From Batillaria attramentaria (Eukaryota > Mollusca > Gastropoda > Batillariidae), in contig JACVVK020000197.1 of the NCBI GenBank assembly GCA_018292915.2, positions 1 to 64,000 of the forward strand: DNA of 64,000 nucleotides. The letters are read 5' to 3'. Below, piece by piece: positions 1-10,644 of the stretch (positions are counted from its first letter, which is position 1; every line of letters begins with the position of its first letter). The notes beneath the pieces were generated by a model. The model was not told the origin of the DNA, made no database searches, and saw nothing but the letters and a program-made list of their open reading frames with translations. The position numbers and the translations under genes are program-made.

Positions 1-97
1 CAGTAGCCATGCTGGCCAGTTATTCAATGAATGGTCATTGTCGACATCAGTTTTCTGTTGCTAGTTTTGATCGTTTGCAGTAAGTCAGCATCTATAA

Positions 98-100
<3 letters not shown>

Positions 101-133
<33 letters not shown>

Positions 134-141
134 TGTGTGTC

Positions 142-198
<57 letters not shown>
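101..198. repeat. (GT)n microsatellite
   Basis: A GT dinucleotide tract of about 98 bp with a few interruptions (GCGC and CGG steps). It lies in the presumed intron upstream of the Ig exon, just before a SINE. It is open in more than one frame but is not coding. Confidence 0.97.
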
Positions 199-199
<1 letters not shown>

Positions 200-214
200 C
201 CTCTCTTTATGTGT

Positions 215-390
215 GGGGAGCCAGGATAGCCGAATGGTAGAGTGTTGGACTTTCAATCCTTGGGTCGTGAGTTCGACTCCCGGTTGGGGCCAAATATTTT
301 GTGCTGGTCTTTTTCTCGTTGTCCCTTCTTTGATATCACCCTTTGGAGGGGGAAAAGGACGTTAAATTTCCAAACACCTACCCACCCCTC
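215..390 (+). mobile_element. tRNA-derived SINE, family A, copy 1
   Basis: The tRNA-like head contains an A-box-like segment (TAGCCGAATGGTAGAGTG) and a B-box-like segment (GTGAGTTCGACTCCCGG). It is followed by the family body (GGGGCCAAATATTTTGTGCT), GATATCACCC, a GGAAAAGGACGTTAAA motif and a C-rich tail (AAACACCTACCCACCCC). The same order recurs in at least ten other copies in the window. It ends about 20 bp before the acceptor of the Ig exon. Confidence 0.9.
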
Positions 391-410
391 TCTTTGTGTG
401 CGTCTTTCAG

Positions 411-701
411 AAGGGCCCGATGCAGGCAGCACAAAGATTTCTTCCAGCCTTCCGCAATTCACCACGGAGCATGTTCTGAAGGGAACACCCATCACACTTA
501 CGTGTCGCTCTAACGACACCTACCCACCCCCTACCTTGACGTGGCTTGACCCGCCGTGCATGGTAGGTCCTGATGGCAGCACGTGCACATGGGTACCGGT
601 CAATGCAGAAAATGGCACCACAGTCAGATGCCGGGCTACTGATACCACTGGGACCTCGCAACCCAGAACAGACGAAACCAGCTTTACCCTTGTCATTTTA
701 G
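411..701 (+). CDS. Ig-like domain exon of a small cell-surface (probably GPI-anchored) protein
   Basis: This is an internal exon with acceptor CGTCTTTCAG at 401-410 and donor G|GTGAGT at 702. It is 291 nt long with phase 1 at both ends, the usual arrangement for extracellular Ig modules. The 97 residues form one Ig-like domain: GTPITLTC carries the first core Cys, LTW the core Trp, and TVRC the second core Cys. An extra Cys pair (PPC...STC) lies between Trp and the second core Cys. Two N-glycosylation sequons are visible (NDT and NGT). The gene continues into exons at 984-1043 and 1482-1588. The signal peptide and any upstream domains lie before the window. The open frame runs back into the SINE to position 242, but that Met is in repeat DNA and is not the start. 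Partners are unknown; a role in cell-surface recognition or adhesion is inferred from the domain only. No fibrinogen domain follows, so it is not a FREP-type lectin. Confidence 0.8.
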
Positions 702-983
702 GTGAGTAAAGGAGATCGAGGTCATCATTTCTTGTGTAGGCGGAATGTTAAAACAAAGAATAAATGCCAGGTGGGAGGAGGAGGGCGGTGATTAACAACT
801 TACTTGTGTCAAATAATTTCTTCTAAAAGTTGTGGTGTAGCTTTTTGAGTAAATTTCACTGTCTGTTTGATTTGATTGGCTGGATGTAATTTAAGTTCCG
901 ATATATCCAACTTATTAGTGTCGTGTACTTGTGAGACGTGTCCACTCTGCTAAATTCAGCATACACGTTTACTTCATTTGCAG

Positions 984-1043
984 AGCCTGGCCAAGTGACT
1001 TCTCCAGTACCAACCACCCACAATCCCACAGATAATGATAACG
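984..1043 (+). CDS. Stalk exon of the Ig-like surface protein
   Basis: A 60-nt, phase 1-1 exon with acceptor ACTTCATTTGCAG (971-983) and donor G|GTCAGT (1044). Joined to the Ig exon it reads EPGQVTSPVPTTHNPTDNDN, a Pro/Thr/Asn-rich linker typical of an O-glycosylated stalk between a domain and its membrane anchor. Frame continuity on both sides supports it. The donor (GTCAGT) is weaker than the one before it. Confidence 0.7.
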
Positions 1044-1481
1044 GTCAGTATGCAGTATTTAACTAAACAAATTGTTTAAATTGTTTTGCTTTGACTTTTT
1101 GTTTTGTTTTGTTATTTGTTGGTTTTTTAGGGGGGGTGGGGGTTGGTGTTTTTTTTAAGTTTTTTTTGGTTGTTTGTTTGTTTTTTGTTTGTTTGTTTGT
1201 TTGTTTGTTTGTTGTTTTTTTTTGTTTGTTTTTTTTGGGCGGGGTTAATGAGCTAAGGGTGACAGGTTGGAGGAAAGGGGATGGGAGGGTTAGGGGGGGG
1301 GGGGGAGCTGAAGGTGGTGTGGCAAGGGGCTTCTGCATCTCACATCAAAAACTTACTAGAAGCTTCTGAAGGAATGGTCAGGGGAAATAACTGCTTTACA
1401 AACATGACTTCCCTGATGACTGTACACTGAACTCAGATTGTAAGCGCTTACTTTTCTCTTTAATGTCTGTTTACAATACAG
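1044..1481 (+). other. Intron between stalk and terminal exons
   Basis: A 438-nt intron with GT at 1044 and AG at 1480-1481. Its middle (about 1090-1235) is a T-rich (TTTG)n simple repeat followed by a G-rich stretch around 1291-1304. Confidence 0.65.
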
Positions 1482-1588
1482 GTGAAGGGGGAAATTCCAC
1501 GTCACCATCTGGTGTCATTGTCAGCAAGGGCAACATGCGTGTAGTGACACTCTTCGTCATCAGTGTCTTCATCGTTTCTCCGTCGTGA
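1482..1588 (+). CDS. Terminal exon of the Ig-like surface protein, with GPI-type C-terminal signal
   Basis: The acceptor is TGTCTGTTTACAATACAG, ending at 1481. Read in phase 1 after the stalk exon, it encodes GEGGNSTSPSGVIVSKGN and then MRVVTLFVISVFIVSPS, with TGA at 1586-1588. The hydrophobic stretch VVTLFVISVFIV reaches almost to the stop with no basic cytoplasmic tail, which is the layout of a GPI-attachment signal. A plausible omega site lies among the small residues of NSTSPSG, and NST adds a third sequon. A single-pass anchor is the alternative. No AATAAA was found in the next 700 nt, so the 3' end is unassigned. Confidence 0.72.
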
Positions 1589-2350
1589 CACTTTTGAAAC
1601 AGAGATCTGAAGGACAATGCGAAGGACACATCAATTTTTTTTTTTTTTTCATTTTTACACAGGACGACAGACGTACATCAACCAAACAAAACAGTGACAG
1701 TGACAATGTACAGTGAGAAAGCTGTTGGTATATAAACAGTGATGGTGTAAAACGTACGGCAGTCAGGTTGAGGATAACACTCGTATCAAACGAATTTTTG
1801 AACGACACAGGGCATTGCAGACATGGCAAGCATTTACTATTCTAAAGCGTTTATACAGTCATGACACCTCACTATCTTCATCATCGTCGTCGTCAACAGT
1901 TTGAGCTGCCTGAACGAAGAACGAAGAGTGTGGCCAGGACGGAGAGCAAGGTACAAGATTCTGACTCTGGCATCGGAAGTGAACGCTCACGTGACTGAAG
2001 ATCGGACTAGGCCGTTGTGAACTAGACAAACAGTGAAACAGCCTCAAAGACGACTCCGGGGAGATTACTGAGAGATGAGGTGGATCGCGTATGGGCTTTT
2101 CCGACCACAGAGATACCACACAAAGAAGTGAAGTGGACTGACCTCGAGTAAAGAAATGACTGTATAACTAAACTTACAGTTCACTTACTTCCTTTTTTCC
2201 TTCATTAATGAAACCATCCGCATTGCCTGGCATGTTTTCAGGAGACTTTATGGGTTCATTAGTCCGCTATCGGTCAGGAAGTACGAGAGAAGTGCATTCA
2301 TTTGACCGTCCTTAAATGTTCTGACATTTATTTATTTATTTATTTATTTA

Positions 2351-2413
<63 letters not shown>

Positions 2414-2421
2414 GTGTGTGT

Positions 2422-2450
<29 letters not shown>

Positions 2451-2452
<2 letters not shown>

Positions 2453-2501
2453 GGGGGTGGGGGTGTTCGGGAGTTTAACGTCCTTTTCCACCACGCCGCA
2501 T
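2451..2501 (-). mobile_element. SINE family A, tail fragment
   Basis: On the minus strand it reads a GTGGTGGAAAAGGACGTTAAAC-like tail and then CCCGAACACCCCCACC. It is flanked on both sides by (GA)n. Only the 3' end of the element is present. Confidence 0.75.
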
Positions 2502-5303
2502 GAGAGAGAGAGAGAGAGAGACGCCAAATAATATGCTGTGATTCTTGCCAATTGTTTTGCCTCAGGTTACGTGCTTATGATGTTTATATTGAACTGATCA
2601 ATAGTTGTAAAGTCAAATGGTTGCTTTTATCCAAACTGTGTGTGTGTGTGGGGGGGGGGGGGGGGGGGGTAATTAGTGGAGCACAGAGAGAGGGAGAGAA
2701 CTATGATATTTTTCGTGAAGAAGGGACAAAACAACTATGCAACGGAGCGTACCGTGAACCGAATCAAGTATTCTAAACTAGAAACTTCTGAACAAGAATA
2801 CACTTACACAGTAGTTCGTCTAAGTTCATGCAGGTACACTTCTGTGCCCTGATCCACCTTTTCGCTGCAGTTTTCGGCATGTACGCCCTAGGGGCCCATC
2901 TCGAGTCCGGGAAATATTAACCGGCGACTGGCGGCGGCCACTTATGTTGGAGATATGACCAGAAACAACATTCACAAACAAACATGTCGGCAAGAGCCTC
3001 ACACACATTATTGCTATGTTCAGAAGCAAGAGAGTGGACCATTTTCCCCTCTAGTCTAGTTGCCAAACTGACATATCCAGATTGTGATTATGTAATCGCG
3101 GAAACAATAGATTCAAGACGGCAACTGAAAACATAATTACCGTCAGTTTTGTTGTTGTTATTGTTTTTGTATGTTGTTTTTTTGTTTGGTTGTTTTTTTT
3201 GTTTTTTGTTTTTTTTTTTTTTGTTTTTTTTTTTTTTTTGGGGGGGGGGGGGTGTTTGTTGTTTTGTTTTGTCTTTTTGGGGTGGGGGGAGGGATTTTTT
3301 CCTCAATCATTAAAACTGTGCTAGTCTGCCCGTGGAGTGCAAAAGCAGGTTTTTGTTTGTTGTTGTTGTCGTTGTTTGTTGTTGTTGTTGTTGTTGTTTT
3401 ATTTTGTTTCAGTACGTAGTCTGACGTCACAGTTTAAGGAGCACTGATGTATGTGAACTTCAGTTTGTTACTCGATCGTATCAGTCACATTTACAAGCTA
3501 TGATCATTTTACAACACATGAAATTCGATGTAAGGTGGTCATTGGCTTTTTAAAAGGTTTTCATGTCGACTGAGGATACTGCAGTAGTGTTATTTTAAAA
3601 ATGGGTTCTGCCTATAAGTATTATGTATACCCCCATTGTTCCAAATATGGTTTTCACAGTACGGGGGGTCGTGACCTTGATTTGCTTAAATTTGAAATGT
3701 AGCTCTGATTTCAACGCACATCATGGACTAGCGAACAAGTTTTCGTCTCCACTTCACATTCCTGTATACTACCCCCCCCCCCATCCCCCTCCTCCCCCCA
3801 TCCCCCTCACCCATCCTCCCTCCCTTTTATTTTTTTTTTCTTTTTCATTTCCAGCGGCGCAAAACATATGATAGTGTTAGCAGTCTTTGGGTGGCCGGTA
3901 ACCGACACAAATCAGTGGCCCGAGTTTCACCACAGGAGGAAAACACAGCGTGTAGAAATACCGTCTTGAATCGAATCAGTCCACTGTTGTTCCAAAACCG
4001 GATATGCAGAGATTGCTGGGAGAAACACATGCGCCAAAGACCCTACGCGGACCGGTGTTAGCATCTGCCCTCAATACAAATGTTCCGCTCAGCACAACTA
4101 GCGACTAAACTGTTTTTACGAAGCGACAAAATGGAAACAAATATGACGGCTGGCGCAAATTCCTGCACACGTGGTTCTCGGCTCAGAGATGTACTTTTTG
4201 TGCACGTGCAACTCGTATGAAGCGACGGGCGTAGGTTAGAGTGGAGGTCTAGAGAGCGTGTGAGTCGCTAGGTGTCGCTGCAGTTACCGGTCCTGCGACC
4301 TTTAGATCTAAATATTGCATACAGTGAGGTCAAAGGTCAACCTGGCGGCGTCTTATGAATAGGATCATTGTGCGCGCTAGTTACGTCTGTTTCGGGAAAC
4401 GATGGGAAACAACAGGGAATCAGTTCAGTGTACACAAAGGGTTGCCGGCTTCAGTCAAAAGGTTATCTTATATTCTAGAGAACAAAACAACACTGATGTC
4501 GTAGACCTTTCAAGATCTTATAAAACGCCTGAACTAAGTCAAACCCTAATCCACGTATATGTGAAAACCAGTTAGCTTCAAGTTATCTCTTTGTCCTTAA
4601 CTTGCTCTTCCTAAGGTGACCTAGTGAAAATCTTTCACAAAATTACATCTATCAGAATAAGAAGCAGTCTTTGTATTCTTGTAACTCCAGTGGTTTTTGT
4701 TTCTGTTAGTGTGGTCAGTTCAGGCTGTGATATACTGTAGGGCAAGGAACACTTTGAGACCGAGAGAAAAGCAAACCGTCTTAGATCCAAACCACCCTCA
4801 AGCACTGATTTAGATCTAAGGAAAGCAGTCACTGATTTCATCACCAACCGTTTTTTTGTTTTGTTTTTCTTTAAATGTTGCCACTGATGCCTGATGGATA
4901 TATTTTTGTGATGTGTTTCGCCTCAAAATTGCCCTTTACGTATATTTTTGGACAGAAGAGTAAACCACGTGAAGTCGAGGCTGGATAAGCAAACTGAAAA
5001 GCGCCGAAGGTGAAATGTTTATCGTCTCGCCGCAGCCAGACCGGAAGCCGGAAGGTCGTTGCACGTGAGATGCGCGCATTGTCCTGCACGTGCGCAACAC
5101 GTTGATGCGCGTGGGCGGTGCGCAATGAACGTTGTTTTGAGTGTTTCTCATTACGGCAATTTCCTCGCCGCGAGAGGAGAATGTGTTAGAAGATCGGTAT
5201 TGTGTTTTTCTCTGCTCCAACAACACATGCACGGCAAGCCGATAACCAAGACGCTGTGACTCACAATAGCTTGATGGGGGGAGGCCGGGGGTACTGTAGG
5301 AAG

Positions 5304-5305
<2 letters not shown>

Positions 5306-5335
<30 letters not shown>
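5306..5335. repeat. (CA)n microsatellite
   Basis: A pure CA tract of about 30 bp. Confidence 0.95.
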
Positions 5336-5336
<1 letters not shown>

Positions 5337-5478
5337 GTTGTGGTGACATCAACTGAATCGGGGATGACCAAAACTCGCTTGAAAGTAAACTGATGACAAC
5401 AAAAGAGAGGCCATTGTCCTTGAGTGGTTTGCTCGGACAGAACTACAAAATTAGGCAGAATGTCCCAACCCATGCATG

Positions 5479-5610
5479 AACACTTTGTTTGAGGTCCTTC
5501 CCTCGGGCAGACGACTGCGCGTGCCAAAGTACCGCCGCACGAAAAGGTTTCAACATAGTTCTGTTCCGTCAGCAATTAACATCCTCAGTGACTACTGAAA
5601 TAGAAAAGTC

Positions 5611-5665
<55 letters not shown>

Positions 5666-5866
5666 GTGCATATCATTAACACTAAGATTATCTTATGTGA
5701 TATTTAATTAATAGAAATGTGTATGTTAATTGTAGTGTGTATTGTACATTATTTTCAGTGTCAAAGTTACCCTGTGCGATGTTGTGCTTGTTTCCTATGT
5801 CCACAACACTGGAACTTCCCGGTTGGGATAATAAAGATGTATTTGATTTATTTGATTTGATTGGTG
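5479..5866 (+). mobile_element. LINE 3' end: reverse-transcriptase polyprotein C-terminus plus 3' UTR
   Basis: Positions 5479-5598 translate as NTLFEVLPSGRRLRVPKY then RRTKRFQHSSVPSAINILSD, Tyr and stop. The LPSGRR-R-P-T-R--SS-PSAI-L pattern is typical of the C-terminal tail of non-LTR retrotransposon polyproteins. A (GT)n tract (5612-5658) and a 3' UTR follow, ending in GGGATAATAAAG and degenerate TTTGATT repeats (about 5824-5862), a normal LINE terminus. The frame is closed by a stop at 5452-5454, so this is a 5'-truncated dead copy with no RT catalytic core. Clade assignment (CR1, Jockey or L2-like) is not possible from this piece. Confidence 0.75.
5612..5658. repeat. (GT)n microsatellite inside LINE 3' UTR
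   Basis: A GT tract of about 47 bp starting just after the LINE stop codon. The related minus-strand copies near 34120 and 53137 also carry a CA/GT tract at the matching side of the element. Confidence 0.9.
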
Positions 5867-6324
5867 CGAAGTGCACACTGTCCAGTGTCTCCATGTCCAA
5901 TCATTGTATCTTAGTCTGCTGACGTTCTGTATGACTGCAAGATTCTCACTGTTTTCACTGACAGGCCGGTTCTCAGTTCTGCCAGCTCTCAGTTCTGTCT
6001 CAGCAACCCACTCACGTTAATACTGACGAAACGAAACACAGCAAAGCAAAGCCATGCACAATCCACAATACAAACACTGCTTGTGTCGATTGAAAACGAA
6101 ATGGTAAGATGAGTAGGTTCATCAGCCTGTGAGTGCCTTAGCAAAAGTGTGGTCAGTAATATCGTGCCGGAAAATCTGGACGTATGACTCTGAACAGAGG
6201 GAATGACAAAGATACACAAAACTATTTCAATTCCCGTTCTTAGAGAGAACGCAATAAATGTGATCGAAATCTTGCGGTTCAAGTATTTTTTGAAATGAAG
6301 TCGTGTCAGATTTAGCAACCTCTC

Positions 6325-6375
<51 letters not shown>

Positions 6376-6539
6376 ATGTTACTTTAGCCTTGCCATTTTC
6401 TTATTTTGTTTCTTTTCTTGTATGCCTTTGTATCTTTGCTTGCTTGCTTGTGCGTGCGTGCGTGCGCGCGTGCGTGCGTGCGTGCGTGCGTACGTGCGCG
6501 CGCGCGCGTGTGTGTGTGTGTGTGTAGAGAGAGAGAGCA

Positions 6540-6616
6540 ACGGCTGATTGAAAATTAATCATTGTCTGGTTAAATCATTTCCGTTGGAAAATAAAGTTCG
6601 TTCGTTCGTAAGTTCG

Positions 6617-6625
<9 letters not shown>
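6540..6625 (+). mobile_element. LINE-like 3' terminus ending in (TTCG)n
   Basis: The segment ends GTTGGAAAATAAAG and runs directly into TTCGTTCGTTCG. A polyadenylation-like AATAAAG followed at once by a short tandem repeat is the usual end of CR1/RTE/L2-like elements. No coding remnant is attached. Confidence 0.45.
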
Positions 6626-6669
<44 letters not shown>

Positions 6670-7363
6670 CTAACGTACCCTCCCCATCCACCCAGCACAG
6701 GCACCACCACCATCACTACCACAAAAAAACTCGTTCTCCCCGTTCCCAAACATCAGGTCTGGATTTCCAGTTGGTAGCAAAGAGAAATATAGCTGTCAAC
6801 ACGCTCATAAGTTCGACAACCCTCTTTCCTTTTGGCGAGAGAATCCCCAGTTGCTGCCTTCCCATTCCCGACATATGTTTTGGCAATTTTGAAAAGCAAT
6901 TTACACAATGGCCCATCAGGCCTCATTTATAACTGTCAATATTTTCGACGCGCTATGAGAAAAATGATGTCTCACTAATTACATCTACAAACACGCAGGC
7001 CCTGTCAGTGACAGGCGGGGCGAGCAAGGTAAACACGCACTCGGCGGTACGAGGGGGCCAAACATCAGGGTTTCAACACCACACAACAACTGATGCCAGC
7101 CTGGAAACACAACTTCTCTTGGAGGAAAGCTCGTGTGCTTGCTGTGGTTTTTGCTTTTATCCCCCCTCCCCCCCCCCCTCGTTTCCTTCTACCCTTCTGC
7201 CCCCTCCACCCAACGCTCCCACCCCACCTCCATACCTTTCCCACCTTTTTTTCTGTACCCTACAGATTTTGTTGTGGTTGGCAATCTTTTAGTTTTGCAG
7301 TAAAAACCCCATTAAAAACCGTTCAGTCCGGCATTTTAAACTTTCTGCTGTTCACCGCCCCTT

Positions 7364-7364
<1 letters not shown>

Positions 7365-7396
<32 letters not shown>
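7365..7396. repeat. Poly-C/poly-G homopolymer
   Basis: An uninterrupted C run of about 32 bp in a Pro-coding but meaningless open frame. Confidence 0.95.
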
Positions 7397-7397
<1 letters not shown>

Positions 7398-7594
7398 ATC
7401 CGTATCCCATTCCTTCCCTATCTTTTCTTCTGTGCCATACATACTGTGTCATACTGTGTCATACATACTGTGTTGTTGTTGGCAATCTTTTACTATCGCA
7501 GAAAAAGCCCTTTTTAAAACCATTCAGTTTCTAGTCGCTTTAAACTTCCTGGTGGCATTCCCCAGCCCCTACCCCTTCCTTCTTGCTGTTACTT

Positions 7595-7690
7595 GGTTCG
7601 TGAGTTCGAATCCCGATTGTCGGAGAGTCAAAATCAGTTTTGTGCTGGCTTTTCCATCGTCTTTGATGTCGCTCATTAAACGCTCGAAAC
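7595..7690 (+). mobile_element. SINE family A, diverged 5'-truncated copy
   Basis: It retains the B-box segment GGTTCGTGAGTTCGAATCCC, TTTGTGCTGGCTTTTCC, TCGTCTTTGATGTC and a degenerate ATTAAACGCTCGAAAC tail. The A-box half is missing. Confidence 0.7.
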
Positions 7691-8283
7691 GGACAATCAG
7701 GGACCAGCAAACCAACTTAATCATTATGTATTTTATTCAAATACCTTCTTCTTCTTCTTTTTCGACGTCGCCTTAATTGGAGGACGCCCAAGTTGCGAGG
7801 ATGGACAAGCTATCTCGGCAAAAAAACAAATGTGGCAAAAGGAAGACTAAGCTTAAGTCAGATTATTCTGTCAGGTTCTACCTGTAGCGGCCATGTTGTG
7901 CGTGTTGGTGGGCGCCGCTAACTCTCCTCAAGACGCCGCATTACTGGTGATTAGCTCAATCAAGGCTAATTGCTGCTTGCGCCTCCCCCGCCCTGTCAAA
8001 ACTGACAGCCTGGCTTACGTCCCTTGCCTGTAGAGGCGCGAGGGTTATGCAAAGTTTGCGCTGCATGGATTAGCGGTAAGAATATAGTTAATCCCTCGGT
8101 TTATCCCTGGGATTAGCGGCTCGTCGCTTCTGTTGATGTGTTGCATTTAGCCACCTCGGTGGGTGGTGAGGGTTTAGGGAACGTAGAGTCTGCCATATGC
8201 AGGCCAGTATCTGAAGACTGCTCTCGGTTTTGTCTTCCAAAACTAGGGATGTCTGAGCGTCGTTACGCACAGAACTTGAGATG

Positions 8284-8318
<35 letters not shown>

Positions 8319-8377
8319 CTCCTGACGATATGGGATCAATGGATGCAGCGTATGTGGAAGCAATAAGAATTAGGTGG

Positions 8378-8379
<2 letters not shown>

Positions 8380-8436
<57 letters not shown>

Positions 8437-8506
8437 CGCGCGTGCGCGTGTGCGTGTGTGTGTGTGTGACCAGTCTCATCTGAGAGAGAGAGAGAGAGAG
8501 AGAGAG
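8380..8506. repeat. (GT)n followed by (GA)n
   Basis: A GT tract at 8380-8468 with a GC-shifted stretch near its end, then (GA)n at 8481-8506. Confidence 0.95.
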
Positions 8507-9363
8507 TATGGTCAGTGTATCTGTAATTTGCCGGATCGAACGACTTGGTGACGGGGGTCTTGTTTCTTTCAGTAAATCAAACAGGAATTTAAAATCTCTT
8601 AAAGTTGTGAATCAAGTGCAGAATTACCAAAGCGGGATGCTTTTGTGGACAATCAGCAGAAAATGTCTCTTCAAATCAGTTTGTTTTGGTTTTTTGTTTT
8701 TTTCTCTCGATTATTATCCTGACCTTCGATCAGTACTTAATGCATCCTTCTTTCGCTACCAGCCCCCTCCCCTCCACCACCACTACCCTTTTTCCCTCCC
8801 TCCAGCCCCCCCCCCCCCCCCGGCCCCGATACCCCACCCCCTCCCCCCGCCGTCGCCGATCCTGTCACCCTCCCAACCTTCCCAGCTCCTTCGTGTCCTC
8901 CTCAACCACTCAAATCTGATCACGCGGGGTCTAAGATTTCTTGAAGAGGACCAAATGTCAGCACCCAAAAACGGTCGGCAATGGCGAGTAAATTGGAGAG
9001 GCGATGAAGGGGTCTGGCGACTAGAGGATTCGACCCGTGTCTCTAGCACGAGAAACCATCAAGTTTGGCACCAGGCACTTTGAACAACACTGGCCCGCTA
9101 TCGACAACATAAAAAAAGAGGATTACAGGGTTTCAGATAATGTTTCTCACACCGTATTGTTTGTCGTCAAAATACTGAGTTCAGGATCTGGTCACGGTGG
9201 TTGTGCGGTCATCTCTTTCTTTGTGGCCTGTGCGAGTTGTCTGGTTTGTCAAGGCAAAGTAATTTTGTAAGGCCTTACTATCCATTTGACCAGGTTGTGA
9301 TGAGCTAAAGACGCTCTTTCACCAGCTGCTCACGACAATTCTCCTTCACAAGGTCTTCACGTT

Positions 9364-9475
9364 CACGATCAGGGATATTTACCATGTCCTCACGATCAGG
9401 GATATTTACCATGTCCTCACGATCAGGGATATTTACCATGTCTTCAGCATCAGGATCTTTACCATGTCCTCACCA
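9364..9475. repeat. 27-bp tandem repeat, about 4 copies
   Basis: The unit CACGATCAGG GATATTTACC ATGTCCT repeats at 9364, 9391 and 9418 almost perfectly, then decays through a copy reading CAGCATCAGGATC and a partial one. Confidence 0.85.
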
Positions 9476-10264
9476 TCAGCGGGATTACTTTACCGTCCCC
9501 TTGCTCTTTACCGACTGGTCCCGATTAGCCAAGAAATATTGCACGGACTGCCTTTAATTAAAGTCAGATTTTGTATACAAATATGAAACTGCTCTACAGA
9601 TTTAATCCCTATTACATGGTATGGGAAGACCTTTAAGTGTTCTGAATGGTACTGTGTACTCACAGATAGCCGGCACTTAATCGTATGAAATTATGGCACG
9701 GAAGCCGTCTTCTAGACGACAGATCACTATCGTCACTACAACTGATTTACGGCCATTTCTAACCTGAGTGGCTGACCAGAAAAACATTCCCAATTACACG
9801 CGAAACCTTCCGATGATTACACCGCGTATTCCCGAACAGTTTTTGTCGTATTCCGAACAGAACGCAGATGTCCCTGCAATCCACGTCACTGGTCGAAACG
9901 GATGTCCGCATTTTGGGCATGCGCACCTCTCAACATCCGGGTCGATGAATGGCTGGGTTCGATCCTAATCCCAAGCGGGCGCCTGTCTTTACTGCAGATG
10001 CAACAACTCACGGCTATGGTGGACAAACCACTCCTACAGACATCCTCCATTTCATGGGATAGGTTCTGTACAGTTCACTGTCCACCGAGAGCGGCAGGCG
10101 ACAACAGCAGGTGGCTCCGTCAGTCACAACCCTTGGATCAGCAGTTGGTTGGCTGAGATCAGCACACTGATACGCTATAGTTTTTGTGTTTTTACCCTTT
10201 TCTATTGGCCCGCCCTCTACCCGCCTGCCAGCGTTCCCAACTTCATCTCCTAAACGCCCACGGA

Positions 10265-10430
10265 AAAAATCGCGTGTTTACTTGAAATCTCCAGATCACT
10301 AGAAGCCACTTCAAGCCACTATTTTGCAATCTGCAGCGGTCTCGGGATTAACGGGGAAGACCCACGCGTGGTGTAATAGTGGCTTGAAGTGGCTGCTACT
10401 GGTGTGCAATGGCTTGTTCTTTTTAACCAG
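10265..10430. repeat. Inverted-repeat element, copy 1
   Basis: Perfect 20-bp arms AGCCACTTCAAGCCACTATT (10304-10323) and AATAGTGGCTTGAAGTGGCT (10375-10394) enclose a 51-bp loop. The flanks TTACTTGAAAT on the left and CTACTGGTGTGCAATGGCTT on the right match a second copy at 20148-20430, so this is a dispersed element of about 150 bp. It has the shape of a non-autonomous MITE-like element; no transposase is seen. Confidence 0.65.
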
Positions 10431-10644
10431 TCGTATCATGCAATGTGCAGTGGGCAGGGGGATGGTAGAGCTCAGGCTCTTAAGAGTTACTTTAATCATT
10501 TACTGTTTTACAACTCAACCTCGCATATGCGCACACAGTAGGATTTTCTGTATCAAACGGGCAACCACTCACGAAACAAAGAAGAAGACTAGGTAAAGAT
10601 CTATGTTCTGACCCGGCAGTAGTCCGGCGCTGTAAGTTAGATGT

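Larger units (their letters stand above)
1589..5478. other. Non-coding block: putative 3' UTR, then intergenic simple repeats
   Basis: No gene was recognised. It contains a run of ATTTA pentamers (2326-2353) directly followed by (GT)n (2354-2422) and (GA)n, a SINE-tail fragment (2451-2501), T/G-rich tracts (3143-3300 and 3350-3405), a C-rich stretch (3770-3830), a nuclear-receptor DR1-like site (4327-4339) and a CpG/E-box-rich stretch near 5056-5130. If the Ig transcript reads as far as 2326, the ATTTA run would be an AU-rich element, but it is equally well explained as a microsatellite. Confidence 0.6.
5867..10264. other. Non-coding block with SSRs and retroelement pieces
   Basis: No gene was supported. 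Contents: (TC)n 6329-6371, alternating GCGT/CG 6450-6525, a LINE-like terminus with (TTCG)n 6540-6625, (CT)n 6624-6666, a poly-C run 7365-7396, a diverged SINE A copy 7595-7690, (CAT)n 8285-8316, (GT)n 8380-8468, (GA)n 8481-8506 and a 27-bp tandem repeat 9364-9475. A unique stretch at 7745-8280 with a 28-codon ORF (7801-7887, ATG to TAG) matches nothing I can name. Confidence 0.55.

Noticed and set aside
242..410. Upstream extension of the Ig reading frame to an ATG at 242
   Set aside because: This part is antisense-free SINE A sequence and lies before a good splice acceptor; the real exon starts at 411.
2326..2353. AU-rich mRNA-stability element
   Set aside because: The ATTTA run directly adjoins other microsatellites, and no evidence places it in a 3' UTR.
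7093..7776. 227-residue Pro/Phe-rich ORF
   Set aside because: Driven by poly-C and C-rich DNA and runs into a SINE; no domain.
8508..9083. 191-residue ORF with Pro-rich middle
   Set aside because: C-rich low-complexity DNA keeps the frame open; no recognised domain or splice context.
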